A DNA stretch of 64,000 nucleotides, from assembly GCA_030549495.1 (NCBI GenBank), contig JAUIRK010000312.1, positions 124,001-188,000 of the forward strand, written 5' to 3'. The position numbers were made by a program, and so were the translations under genes. Source of the stretch: Nectonema munidae. Its lineage: Eukaryota > Nematomorpha > Nectonematoida > Nectonematidae. Under the pieces are notes generated by a model. It made no database searches. It had not been told where the DNA came from and worked only from the letters and a program-made list of their open reading frames with translations. Position 1 is the first letter of the stretch. Every line of letters begins with the position of its first letter. Shown piece by piece: positions 29,701 to 36,577 of this stretch.

Positions 29701-31267
29701 AGGAACTTATTCATGTACTTATCATCAGCTTATATTAAGCTTTTAATCATCATACCCGTATTTCAATTTTTTTTTGAAATATTGATTATAAATCAATATC
29801 TCTTTTTTTTTATTTCATCATAGTTATTTGATCTTAGAGATTAATCCTTGTTTTCAGTTTTGATTTAGTTCTTAATTTGTACGAAACATATTTTTATATC
29901 TCATTTTTTCACCATATGATATTAGGAATTCCCAATTTGTATATATTTGGGTTGCGAAATCAAGAATCTGCGGATTGGGAGATTTTAAAGGGATAGAAGT
30001 TGGGATCGGATTTTTTTAAGTTAATTTTAAATAACGAAAAAAAGTTAATTTTTGTAATCATATGGAGGGGACCTTCTTAATTCGAAGTCGGAGGTGAAGA
30101 GCCCGCGTTAAACATTTAAAATTTGTAAGCACTCGTTATCAAACAAAACAGATATTTATCACAGCGGTACTTCAGAATGTGCTCATAGCACATTCCTGAT
30201 ATCTAGAATGAAATAGGCCTGCCTTAAAAAATTTGGCACTGAGCAAAAATGCTAATAAGCGTCCGCTCAACATCAACCTAAAAAAAACCACTAATAAAAT
30301 TAGTTAAATTTTTAAATTAATAAAAAATTTTATTCAAAAATATATTTTTTAATTTTTTTATTAAATTTTTTTTTCAATTTAATTTTTTTTGTATTATATA
30401 AAATAATACATAAATTTTTTTTTAAAAAAACATGTTCTTTGAATATGTGTGAGAGTCTTAAGAGTTTTTATCTCTAACATTGCGTATTCTTGTGATTTGA
30501 CCGAAATATTCAATTAGGGCATGCAACTAAAAATAGTAGAGTAAGGAAGGTGTGTTGACTCAGATATATCCTCAAAATTTTGGATTTGAAGTTTTATAAT
30601 TTTCAAATAAAATTATAAATGAATTTTTGTCCAATCAACGCACCACCATTATTACCTGACATTTTACAACTGTGCATAACTTCCTGCATTTTATCAAGTC
30701 AGATTACCTTGTTTCTAATTGTAATCGCATCACAACCTTCTAGCTTAACAAGATAACACAAACCCATGCAAGTTGGTCGTCCTGGGTGCATTATATATAC
30801 TTTATCGATAAACGAAACTTTGATTAAAAAACAGAGCAAGAGTGAATTGGCACAAAGTTTTATAAAAAAAACTAAAAGTGAATTTTCGCTGACAACATTC
30901 AACGTTGAAAACCGACACTAACACTTCACTCCATTCTTTCTCCGCGTTGCTTTTGAAAAAGCCAAACTTTTGGTTTCTTATAAAACTCTGTGCTCAATAA
31001 ATTCTTCACCTCCTCTGTTTACTTTATGCACTAATTTAATGGGCCACCTTCAGCACCAAATCTATCTCAAATATCTTACTTTACGCGTTTTTTGAAAGAA
31101 TTTCAATACTTTTAAAACTTTTTTATTTGCACGAAGATGATGATGGCGTTCTTTTTCTCTCAAGTTGTGATGCCTCCTCAGTTACAGAAAACGACTTCAT
31201 GGACCTCAACATGCTTGAATGTCTCAAAAAAGCATCGCCATTTTACATTGATTTGTTTGATCAATAA
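5656..31267 (+). CDS. ELP1: ELP1 (IKAP), Elongator complex scaffold subunit, 11 exons recognised
   Basis: Elongator modifies wobble uridine (U34) in cytoplasmic tRNAs; ELP1 is its large scaffold, with N-terminal WD40 propellers and a C-terminal TPR-like helical solenoid that dimerises. Seen here: exons 5656-5771, 8516-8701, 11241-11393, 11462-11653, 14525-16761, 16823-16956, 20547-20799, 25417-25710, 27290-27517, 29358-29581 and 31182-31267. All have GT-AG borders and every join keeps phase. Counting from an ATG at 5646 the product is about 1,369 residues. Landmarks shared with vertebrate ELP1 are GWGKKETQF (residues about 140-148), the block RGNLEIIYPRPL, the segment AEHCQRDPNEYLPYLKELQK, and the basic stretch KNKKKQQKKLLDLKEGNK near residue 1250. 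Divergence from vertebrates is high but spread along the whole length. The gene looks functional: no stop or frameshift interrupts the spliced frame. The N-terminus and the last exon are the least certain parts. Confidence 0.93.
6114..6266 (+). mobile_element. tRNA-derived SINE, copy 1
   Basis: Contains a pol III B-box GGGTTCGATTCCG and an A-box-like GGTTGGTTAGAT, then the family tail CATAGTTCGATACAAG ... CTCGATGAAAACA. Forms an inverted pair with copy 2 only 150 bp away. Confidence 0.8.
6416..6563 (-). mobile_element. tRNA-derived SINE, copy 2
   Basis: Minus-strand copy, the best preserved with the 31.4-kb copy; B-box read on the minus strand as GGGTTCGATTCCGC, and the tail TTCTCGATGAAAACACCCCG. 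Confidence 0.85.
6737..6782. repeat. hAT-like element end
   Basis: Read inverted it starts CACTGGTTTCCAACCCATGT and then GCTGCAGCACATTCGGGCCG, a typical hAT terminal motif. The partner end was not found. Confidence 0.4.
6790..8010. other. ELP1 intron, nothing recognised
   Basis: Low-complexity AT-rich DNA between a hAT-like end and the hAT MITE at 8.0 kb. Confidence 0.5.
8012..8432. mobile_element. hAT-type MITE just upstream of an ELP1 exon
   Basis: GCGTTTCTCAACCGGTGTTCCG at the left is inverted at the right as TTCCGCGAAAGT ... GGTTGAGAAACGC. The middle has long A and T tracts (8,258-8,330). No clear target duplication. Confidence 0.7.
8516..8701 (+). CDS. ELP1: ELP1 exon, N-terminal propeller
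   Basis: Acceptor TTAATGTTTTAG, 62 codons, donor AAG/GT. It contains a WD40-type strand pattern ending SFSPDLECLVLLIQQCEEG, which lines up with the vertebrate SWSPDQELVLLATGQQ block. Phase 0 at both ends. Confidence 0.85.
9590..10200. repeat. Dispersed repeat family R1, copy B, partial
   Basis: Matches copies A and C around 9,600-9,900 (GTAGTTTAGTGTCTTTCTTG). Beyond that, the minus strand between 10,060 and 10,200 shows an acidic frame (KESEEDYDDETFLEEGMPKE) not seen in the other copies. Confidence 0.55.
10260..11240. other. ELP1 intron, nothing recognised
   Basis: AT-rich sequence ending in the acceptor of exon 11241-11393. Confidence 0.5.
11241..11393 (+). CDS. ELP1: ELP1 exon with the GWGKKETQF signature
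   Basis: Acceptor TTTAAAGCAG, 51 codons. It carries ASVGWGKKETQFIGPSGK, the most recognisable ELP1 motif in the window (vertebrate VGWGRKETQFHGSEGR). The donor is placed at 11394 (GTATTG) because only this position keeps phase 0 with the next exon; a GTAAAG at 11389 looks stronger but would break the frame. Confidence 0.9.
11462..11653 (+). CDS. ELP1: ELP1 exon after a 68-bp intron
   Basis: Separated from the previous exon by only 68 bp. Its 64 codons include LFRVCWKKDSTLFAINV and ERKISIWNRCGLLQS, matching vertebrate QFFAVSVV and RKVRVWNREFALQS. It ends CAG with donor GTAAAA, phase 0. Confidence 0.88.
11704..11784. mobile_element. 81-bp TTAA-flanked palindromic MITE (piggyBac-like)
   Basis: Starts TTAACCCTTTGAAGACCA and ends TGGTCCTCAAAGGGTTAA, nearly self-complementary, with GTGTCCCA near the middle. 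TTAA ends are the target duplication of piggyBac elements. Lies in the ELP1 intron after exon 11462-11653. Confidence 0.75.
12240..13850 (+). mobile_element. Fossil of a transposon-like family resembling Cc8L18.2-like proteins
   Basis: Coding remnants from about 12,713 to 13,740 match a multicopy protein family of arthropod genomes (also reported from bracovirus-bearing wasps): a cysteine/histidine-rich start (FCYICEN), VVWRQPTNH with CYFCLVK, IPSAIRPVPH, and a later block QGGYTKYPCFLCYWD. It is broken, with several interruptions and a missing middle part. The left end CAGAGTCGGCGCTAACC resembles a hAT-type terminus seen at two other loci here; the G-rich region near 13,830 may be the other end. 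Family name is from memory of the motifs, not a search. Confidence 0.6.
13860..14524. other. ELP1 intron, nothing recognised
   Basis: AT-rich, with no repeat motif shared with the rest of the window that I could see. Confidence 0.5.
14525..16761 (+). CDS. ELP1: ELP1 giant central exon (2,237 bp)
   Basis: Opens after TATATTTTTAG with AISWKASGEIIA (vertebrate ALAWKPSGSLIA) and stays open for 745 codons. It covers the second propeller (ASDVLSFYKFENFLFW, IKRGNLEIIYPRPLL) and the start of the helical region (NICKRHRIDMNVLIDYD, GNDKDINLFLSELN, then the EHCQRDPNEYLPYL block). It leaves at NKDLNR in phase 2 with donor GTATCA. Vertebrate ELP1 is cut into many small exons over the same stretch, so introns have been lost here or never gained. 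Confidence 0.95.
16823..16956 (+). CDS. ELP1: ELP1 exon, helical solenoid
   Basis: Follows a 59-bp intron. Joined across the splice the protein reads DLNR-NIDALSCLLNCQSQ, matching vertebrate KRYEKAIGHLSKCG. It continues VMDEVLQFVKKFSLYSEAI, corresponding to LNLIKDKNLYNEALKL. Ends phase 1 before GTATAC. Confidence 0.88.
17300..17570 (-). repeat. Dispersed repeat family R2 with CATACATA tract, copy 1
   Basis: Minus strand: GTTGAGGTTAGGTTTAGTGT, then CGTACATACATACATTTACA, TATTTATTTGTAACACAT and another CATA tract. Same order as 61,600-61,830. Confidence 0.65.
17859..18134 (-). pseudogene. Unclassified coding remnant
   Basis: Two overlapping minus-strand frames. One reads LPVKLASKAWRKDGTLVTYR then DPSSQANVVYVRLQ, a protein-like stretch with charged/hydrophobic alternation. 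I do not recognise the family; a mobile-element ORF is most likely because LINE DNA follows at 18.4 kb. Confidence 0.3.
18406..19740 (-). mobile_element. LINE (non-LTR retrotransposon) remnant, internally deleted
   Basis: On the minus strand the right end (about 19,620-19,740) reads GSLNVGSLVGKMVEVVEMLK, the start of a LINE endonuclease domain. The left part (18,406-19,080) reads VDQFCYLGE, RIRLAWKKF, LNATEMRMLRIM and RGHVIRRPIEKLLK, the end of the reverse transcriptase ORF. The core of the reverse transcriptase is missing, and stops and frameshifts are scattered. It lies in the ELP1 intron after exon 16823-16956. Confidence 0.75.
19750..20546. other. ELP1 intron with a G run
   Basis: Contains a run of ten or more G at about 20,131-20,142; otherwise nothing recognised. 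Confidence 0.5.
20547..20799 (+). CDS. ELP1: ELP1 exon, TPR-like repeats
   Basis: Acceptor TATCATAG. It encodes EEYAEFLCKKSDFSLSGFYF and then CAKQFEKALKCYQNLCDFDG, matching vertebrate YGEHLMQEHMYEPAGLMF and CGAHEKALSAFLTCGNWKQ. The donor GTAACG is placed at 20800; phase 2 is completed by the A that opens the next exon. Confidence 0.9.
20966..21109 (+). mobile_element. tRNA-derived SINE, copy 3
   Basis: GAGTGAGTAAAGTGGTTGGA, GGTCTTGGGTTCGATCCC and the tail AATGAAAACACCCCACGATA mark a + strand copy in the ELP1 intron after exon 20547-20799. Confidence 0.8.
21151..21529. mobile_element. 379-bp fold-back MITE with C/G-run termini
   Basis: Left terminus GGTACTTATGGGTTATCTCC, then a C run and CCACTCTAAAAA; right terminus is its near-perfect inverse ending GACCCATAAGTACC. 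Arms about 45 bp. The AT-rich centre has no ORF. Confidence 0.8.
21541..22548 (+). mobile_element. hAT element, internally deleted, with transposase C-terminus
   Basis: Left end TCCCAACCCTACGGTCGCGA and right end GGGTCGCC ... GATTGGGAAGTA are imperfect inverted termini. Between them, 21,873-22,196 encodes IQNLHEELIEIQHEETLRFN and DVRVALFKTEPRI, the C-terminal region of FAM200/ZBED5-type hAT transposases (compare LIEL..DETLK; RVALS.I.PRI). Most of the transposase is absent. Confidence 0.65.
23136..24636 (+). mobile_element. hAT transposon fossil, FAM200/ZBED5-like transposase, copy 1
   Basis: Left terminus CAGTGGTTTTCAAACTGG is a classic hAT inverted repeat. Inside, ALKREIAFQKKSFEV, then FLVNIFESVNSLKLALQGKE and, near 24,550, ATIYECEQAFSML are hAT transposase motifs of the FAM200/ZBED5 type (LADIFEHLNELNLSLQGK; LCE.GFS). 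Several stops and shifts. The right end runs into a different element at about 24,620. The region from 23,640 is repeated in inverted orientation at 32.6-33.9 kb. Confidence 0.75.
24618..24659 (-). repeat. Short piece of the CAGTGCCCGCGCTAAGC element
   Basis: A terminus of at least 22 bp identical to 5,162-5,184 followed by a C/T-rich run, abutting the hAT copy 1. Confidence 0.55.
24670..25416. other. ELP1 intron, nothing recognised
   Basis: Moderately AT-rich, no open frame of note. Confidence 0.45.
25417..25710 (+). CDS. ELP1: ELP1 exon, C-terminal solenoid
   Basis: Acceptor GTATTCTTCTTAG. It carries FECLLLDEDWEKAFWLT, matching vertebrate AVLLLLEGAAWEEALRL, and a long helix (QLEDMKKDVCRYSERLSQV) matching the RHKKRLLVVRELKEQ helix. 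It ends in phase 2 at AG/GTTTAC, joining the R codon of the next exon. Confidence 0.9.
25795..26600. repeat. Dispersed repeat family R1, copy C
   Basis: Matches copy A over about 600 bp. It begins soon after the ELP1 exon 25417-25710. On the minus strand 26,361-26,597 is open and ends with an arginine run (RRSRRRRR), probably part of the repeat. Confidence 0.65.
27290..27517 (+). CDS. ELP1: ELP1 exon with serine tract and basic tRNA-binding-type segment
   Basis: The exon encodes a long serine-rich linker (SSMSSLVSTSTLSSSFSSS) and then SAKNKKKQQKKLLDLKEGNK. The latter aligns with the vertebrate SSKNRRKAERKKHSLKEG, a conserved basic stretch linked in ELP1 to tRNA binding. Donor GTAAGA. Confidence 0.92.
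27518..28900. other. ELP1 intron, nothing recognised
   Basis: Short unassigned frames only (for example 28,292-28,597 +), without splice signals or family resemblance. Confidence 0.45.
28905..29230. mobile_element. hAT-type MITE in ELP1 intron
   Basis: Left end TCACCAAACTACGGCCTGCA and right end inverted as CAGGGGTAACCAAACTCTCT follow the hAT pattern CAGGGGT.ACCAAACT. Internal CCGGCCCGCACGG near the left end. Target duplication not convincing. Confidence 0.65.
29358..29581 (+). CDS. ELP1: ELP1 exon, C-terminal helical (dimerisation) domain
   Basis: Acceptor TTCTTGTTGCAG. Spliced text LKEGNK-YEHVAIFNFILQ follows the vertebrate LKEGSPLEDLALLEAL pattern. ASLDEALKETKSCLASSLRI matches [20 protein letters not shown]. 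Phase 1 exit at GTAAAA. Confidence 0.85.
29582..31181. other. Last ELP1 intron, nothing recognised
   Basis: AT-rich; the + frame just before 31,182 stays open upstream but lacks a phase-compatible strong acceptor other than the one used. Confidence 0.45.
31182..31267 (+). CDS. ELP1: ELP1 terminal exon (probable)
   Basis: Acceptor GATGCCTCCTCAG fits the incoming phase 1 and gives 27 residues ending ASPFYIDLFDQ and a TAA. Length and the final hydrophobic-acidic tail resemble the vertebrate end TQWKLSLLD. A second AG a little upstream (ending at 31164) would also fit phase but runs past this stop, so it is less attractive. Confidence 0.6.
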
Positions 31268-31268
31268 A
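31263..31268 (+). promoter_or_regulatory. Polyadenylation signal AATAAA overlapping the ELP1 stop codon
   Basis: The hexamer AATAAA spans the last sense codon and the stop (CAATAAA). No other AATAAA was noticed in the next 100 bases, which implies a 3' UTR of perhaps 15-30 nt if it is used. Confidence 0.45.
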
Positions 31269-31374
31269 AAATGCAACAATTCTACCTTTTTAAAATCTGT
31301 GCTAATATTATAGATCACACTTTTGCAATATAATATTTTTTTCTGCCAACAGTTCAATCACACTTTCACATTAA

Positions 31375-31512
31375 TGGTACCGTAGGGTGTTTTCATCGAG
31401 AAGGCACACTTGCGCCGCTTGTATCGAACTATGAGGAAAGCAGGCTTGATGCGGGATCGAACCCAAGACCTTAAGTTATCGAATCCAGCATCTAACCAAC
31501 CATACGCACGCC
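31375..31512 (-). mobile_element. tRNA-derived SINE, copy 4
   Basis: Minus-strand copy about 110 bp past the ELP1 stop codon; very close in sequence to copy 2 over about 135 bp. Confidence 0.85.
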
Positions 31513-32118
31513 TTTTTTTAACTAAGAAAAAACATTAAGAATTTTAATATTAAGAAAAAACAAAATTCACCTTACTTCAAAAAGTTTATTTACACTTCTG
31601 GATAACAACGTTTGGTGAATTGTCTTCATACAGAATACACCTGGGACTCTTTTTGGGGATGTTCCTAAAAAAAGGCTTATTCCCAAAAATGATTATTGTA
31701 ATAATAGTTTAAAACAGTCAAACACTGAATCCATTGAAAATAAGCGTTTCTAGCGCTTCTTTACGGTTTCTTCTCTTTTACAAGTATACCCAATCTGAGT
31801 GTTGCATAAGAATCGATTAGACCGGTAGGCTTTCTTTCAAAGTCACTGCTAAAATTTATTTCTAAACTAAAGTGAAAATTTTCGTTTATTTCCAATTTAT
31901 TCGGAGATTTTTTAAATTCCATATTAAAAATAATCAGTTTCTGACAACATGAATATTGCTATCTCTGCTAAACTGGAGATGAGTAAACATGTTAATATAG
32001 AATAGATTTGCAAAAGACTTGAAAAAGAATATAAAGTATTTAGGAAGATTATGCGTGTATGTATATCCACATATTATCTATGGGAATCTTTTGTGGGGTG
32101 ACTTTAGTAAAATTCTAA

Positions 32119-32184
32119 GGGTACCGTGGGGTGTTTTCATCGAGAAGTCACAATCGATTTTTTCTAACCACCAACCTTACTCAT
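32119..32184 (-). mobile_element. tRNA-derived SINE, copy 5, internally deleted
   Basis: Keeps both ends (GTGGGGTGTTTTCATCGAGA and ACCAACCTTACTCATG) but lacks about 80 bp including the B-box. Confidence 0.65.
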
Positions 32185-32639
32185 GTGTAAAGATGAAATT
32201 TTTTTTAAAAAATTGTTTTGGTTATACCAGCATAAATAATATTTCTCACATAAATTTAAAGAATCCGAGTCTTTTTATATATTTTTTTGTAATTTTATAT
32301 TATGTACTCGTATATTTTTTACAAATTTTGTAGTTGATTTTATCTACATTTATATGTGTATTAATTCTTTTTTCAATTTCACCCGTGTCATTTTTCCAAT
32401 TGTATTTCGATATGAACAACGTACAAAAAAGTTTTGCTTTCTTGGTCACATTTCGTTGCTAACCATTTTAAAATTTAGTTAAAGCAACAATTAATCTCAA
32501 TACAGAGTAATCAATTCACCTAACCAATTGATTTGATATGAAGTAGACCTGTTGACAATTAGTTAAATGAGAAGCTGAGAAAAAACTTTTATCTCCTAAT
32601 CAATATTGCATCGAATAGCTGATTGTCGGATAAATGTGG

Positions 32640-33850
32640 TCTCACAGTATTACCAATGAGTTATATAGCCCTTTCCATACGGTCTTTAAAAGACAAAGAT
32701 ATTTTGAACACCAAATACAAAATCGGCTCTACCAAAAATTCTGTTCTTAAAGATTTAAAAAAAGAGACCATTTTTTCCAGTTTGTCTAAATTTGGCACTA
32801 TTTTGGTCAATGCAACTCTACTAAGATTTCCACACTTCCAAATTGTTTCGAAATTTGGTTTCAATGGCAAGTAGCATGGAAAAACCTTGCTCACACTCAT
32901 ATTTAGTGGTAAATCTAAACAAAACTTTCAGAAACATCTTTGCAAGAATAGGACTCACCCATTTCAATCGCTATGAGACATTTCAGAGAAAGCATGTTTT
33001 ACACCTCTTCAATCATTAATCAAATCAATAAGTGTTCTTGAATTAGGAAGTCTTGTGAGGCCAGATTATATTAATCGAGATTATAAACGCGTTTTTAAAA
33101 ATTAATAGTATTTTTAAAAATTTTTAGTTTAGGAAAATAAAAAGGAATTTCTTGGCTAAGATATGCTACATTGTGTTTCATTGCTTCTAGGACATCTTCA
33201 TTGATGAAAATAACATCAACTAATATGTTTGTTTATATGTGAAAATCAAACAAATTTTTCCTTGTCTAAGAATGCCATAATTCCATCTTCATTTCAAAAG
33301 TTGTCATTTTTTACGACAATGGAGTACTGTGATCTCTTTTCCTTGGAGCGCAAGCTTAAGGGAATTCACAGATTCAAATATGTTCACCAAAAATGATAGG
33401 AATTTACGAAAACGGGCATCAGAACATTTTACATGCGTGTCTGGTTTGCTTTGCACAAATTGCTTTCCACTTTGAAACTTTTCTTTTTGAAAGCGATCTC
33501 GCGTTTGAGTGCAGCGGAGTTTTTCAAATTTGCAATCATTTTCTTTTCATAACTCAGAAAACAAACTAAATAGTTAGAAGCGCTGTTTTGCGTTATTAAT
33601 GCGCAGTTTTATTTATTGTTAAGAGTACTTTCATATTTCCTTAGCAAATGATAAAATAAAGAACAAAATAATGGAATTTAAAAATGGATAATGTATCTAT
33701 AAATGTAGGAGAACGACTATACTCAAACACTAGCACTGATTAAAGTAAAAGACATTGCTGATTATTATCATCAATACACGTGGTGTGTCAAAAGGACTTG
33801 TTCTTTTAACACATCGTTAAAATTCTTATAAAAAGACTGCATATGATTTG
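32640..33850 (-). mobile_element. hAT transposon fossil, copy 2 (inverted relative to copy 1)
   Basis: Near-identical to copy 1 over most of its length when read on the minus strand (for example positions 33,450-33,560 against 23,940-24,060). It also keeps the C-terminus lost from copy 1: LPLKPNFETIWKCGN then LSRVALTKIVPNLDKL, the hAT dimerisation end. Truncated at its 5' side near 33,850. Confidence 0.75.
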
Positions 33851-33869
33851 CCTTGAAGAGTATGGTCCT

Positions 33870-35255
33870 CCAAGAGTTAAAATCAGGAACCCGTCTCCGT
33901 CCTAAAAGATGAACCAGGGATCTTGTGGGTTGAAGGATTATTTTTTCTAAATTTCATTCTTCAATTCAAAAGGATAAACAATCTTTCCATCTCAGTCATT
34001 GATTTGTTTCTTCTACGTTGGAACTGATCGCAAACGCCTCCCCCTAAGTAAGTCGCTTATTTGGATTTATTGATATCGAGCAATCGGATCATATTTCAAG
34101 CACATTCTCAGTACATCAGCCAATACACATTGATTCAGCGTACTTGAAAACAGAAGGGCATAAGTATTATAAGTAAACGTCAGGGATATTGGATTTATTG
34201 TTGGTAACGTATGTGGGGAGCTCATATTTTACTGCGCAAGTGCAAACATTAGAAATAACAACCAGAACGCAGATGAGAGCAAAAATAAAAAAACTCCATC
34301 ACAATCGTACCAAATTAAGTTATAATAATGCCCCAGCAAAAAAAACTTTAAAATGTCAAAAGGTAGTTGTTTTATGATTGCGAGTAAAACTCCCGTTACC
34401 CGTCTTTGAAGTCTGTAAAAATTATCCCTCTTGCCAGGGTTAATGTGTAAAATTTTGGAAAGCTATTGCTTGGGTAAGGATTAATGTAGTTCTCAAAGCA
34501 AAAACATTAGTATAAGAGTTAGGGTTGAGGCTAGGTTGGTTTAGTGATAGTACAATCCTATACACATGTATTTACATATACATTTTTTGACATACATTTT
34601 TCTTCCTTTGAGAGCGAAACGACAGCTTAAAAAACTACAATTCTTTCTTATTATTATTAAATGTGCGTTCTACTGTATCAATAATGAAAAGTATCAAATT
34701 TGTATTTGAAAAAAACACAGATAATCGCGCTTATGGCAGATAAATCTACTTGGCGATGAGGGAAAACGATCTCATTTTCTACGCGTATCATCGGAAATTA
34801 TTTGTCGCATAATATTTAAAAAAAAATTCCATTTAAATATGAATCTTATAAAAAAAAAGATAGCTTATAAACATGGAGAAGACAAGATTAAAAAATTAAT
34901 ATAGGCAAGTAGGTAAATTTTATATCAATTTAAAATTTCGTTTAAGAAAGAATTTTGTTATAAAGTTTTTTTTCATTTTTTTTCCTAAAACATTTAAAAA
35001 AAAATTCATCTCAAACTCATTTAAGGCAATATTTTTCACAACCACCTCAACTGAATCGGCAGAGAATTATTCGGAATTGAAGTGAAAGCTAAGAGAATCA
35101 AAAATATGAAGGAGATCCTAAATCATAATTTGACTTATCCATCACTTACTTTTTGATGATGTCAATTAAAGCATGCTAATTAAAATTTTAAACTTCAAAA
35201 TTTAATTTTCAAAATGAAAATGCATCTTGGATACGGTAGAACTAAGTTATGCGCT
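33870..35255. other. Intergenic, mostly unassigned
   Basis: Between ELP1 and the receptor gene; apart from the R2 repeat piece, no gene or element recognised. Confidence 0.45.
34495..34620 (+). repeat. Dispersed repeat family R2, copy 2, partial
   Basis: AGTATAAGAGTTAGGGTTGA, GGCTAGGTTGGTTTAGTG and TTTACATATACATTTTTTGA match the other two copies. Confidence 0.55.
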
Positions 35256-35262
35256 TGGAATG

Positions 35263-35391
35263 GAATTGGGTAAAAGTGGGGTATTTCAACGAAAAGGAAC
35301 ACATTTGAACCGCTCGTATCGAACTATGAGAAGTAAAAAATAGAATGCGGGATTTGAATGCAAGATAGCCTGTCTGTCTGAAAGCAAAACC
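35263..35391 (-). mobile_element. tRNA-derived SINE, copy 6, diverged
   Basis: CCGCTCGTATCGAACTATGA and the flanking order identify the family; the B-box region is degraded. Confidence 0.6.
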
Positions 35392-35399
35392 AGATCCAA

Positions 35400-36513
35400 G
35401 GCACCCCCTAACACTCACGCAGCCAAAACTTAGTCTAATTTGTTTATTCTTTAATAACGTTTTTAGATATGCAAACTAATTTAATCAAGGCTTTCCCATT
35501 TTTGTCAATGGTGGAGTTCCACTCGTCTTTTCTACGTCTATTCAATTAACTTAAACCTAGTTCCTGAATGTTCTGAGGTGTAGATTCTACATTTGACAAA
35601 AGTGGGGGCGGGGGAAGGTAACTTTTGAATTATTGGCTGCATCTTTGCCTCCTCTTGGTGACTCTTTCCACAGATGCTTACATTTTTGCTTGACGCAAAA
35701 AAGCCTTGACACAAAAAGTATTGACCTCCTACCTAGCACATCGTTTTAGTGGAGAGAAAGCTTAGATTCCTCACTATCAATGCGTAGTAGTAGAGCAAAA
35801 GTTGTGATAGAACAGGAGCGCAGTCGTGATATCGTCATTGTGTATGCACAAGTCGTGATTTTGCCATCCAACAACATTTTTCAATTTTAGACTGGAGGCG
35901 AAATTTGCGCGTAAATCAAAACTACTTCTTACTGTACACGTACGTACAACAATAATTGTATTAAATCCTCACACAAATAAACACATACGCGAAAATACAA
36001 CTAGCGATCATCAACCATTTGCATGTGTTCTTTGTACTTCTTCCAAGACTAGAATTATCATCTTCCATCCTTCCATCCTTCTCTTCTACTTTCTCTGAAC
36101 TTGTTGACCCCTCTCCCTCTGGTTTTCCTGATTCTTCAAATCGAAAACATCGAGTCAAGAAGTCCATACTTTCTTTCCCTCCTATATCATGGTTATTATC
36201 TTGGAAAATACTATTGTTATCTGTGAATACATTTCTGCTAAAAAATAATTTGCACAACAGAAAACATAGATGCACATATGGAGTTTGAATTCTTTATCTC
36301 ACAAGTAATCAAGTTTGTGCACACGAATTCAATGAACAAATAGAAACCACACGACGCAATTCGTGAATTGTTGTATGTAGATAAGAAAAGTAGTTTGCTT
36401 CGACAAAATTTATGAAACAAGCAACATCTTAAGCCACGACTAAAAACATTACACCACTTCTTGATCATTTCAACCACGTTCACTCTCCTTTTTTGTTTCT
36501 GCTTCTTCTCACC
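35400..36513. other. Region upstream of the receptor start
   Basis: Likely holds the receptor promoter and 5' UTR, but no motif can be called. Long opposite-strand frames at 35,961-36,275 and 36,238-36,567 are present; see rejected items. Confidence 0.4.
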
Positions 36514-36577
36514 ATGTTTTTCTTCATTTTTATCTTGAAAGTCTGTTCTGCTCAAGTGAAGTTTCATGAAAGAAGTT
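36514..36577 (+). CDS. Receptor exon 1: signal peptide
   Basis: ATG in the context CTCACCATG, then MFFFIFILKVCSA, a compact hydrophobic leader with a plausible cleavage site after Ala13, then QVKFHERS. Donor GTAAGT is a perfect consensus. The exit phase 1 is the typical phase for signal-peptide exons and is what the Ig1 exon 3.9 kb downstream requires. A long reading frame on the opposite strand (36238-36567) is regarded as a shadow. Confidence 0.65.

Noticed and set aside
35961-36567. Two minus-strand frames that could be spliced into a small protein with a C-terminal hydrophobic anchor (WLMIASCIFAYVFICV)
   Set aside because: The frames have no recognisable family and one overlaps the well-supported signal-peptide exon on the + strand. 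Splice phase can be made to fit, but without other support it is more likely chance.
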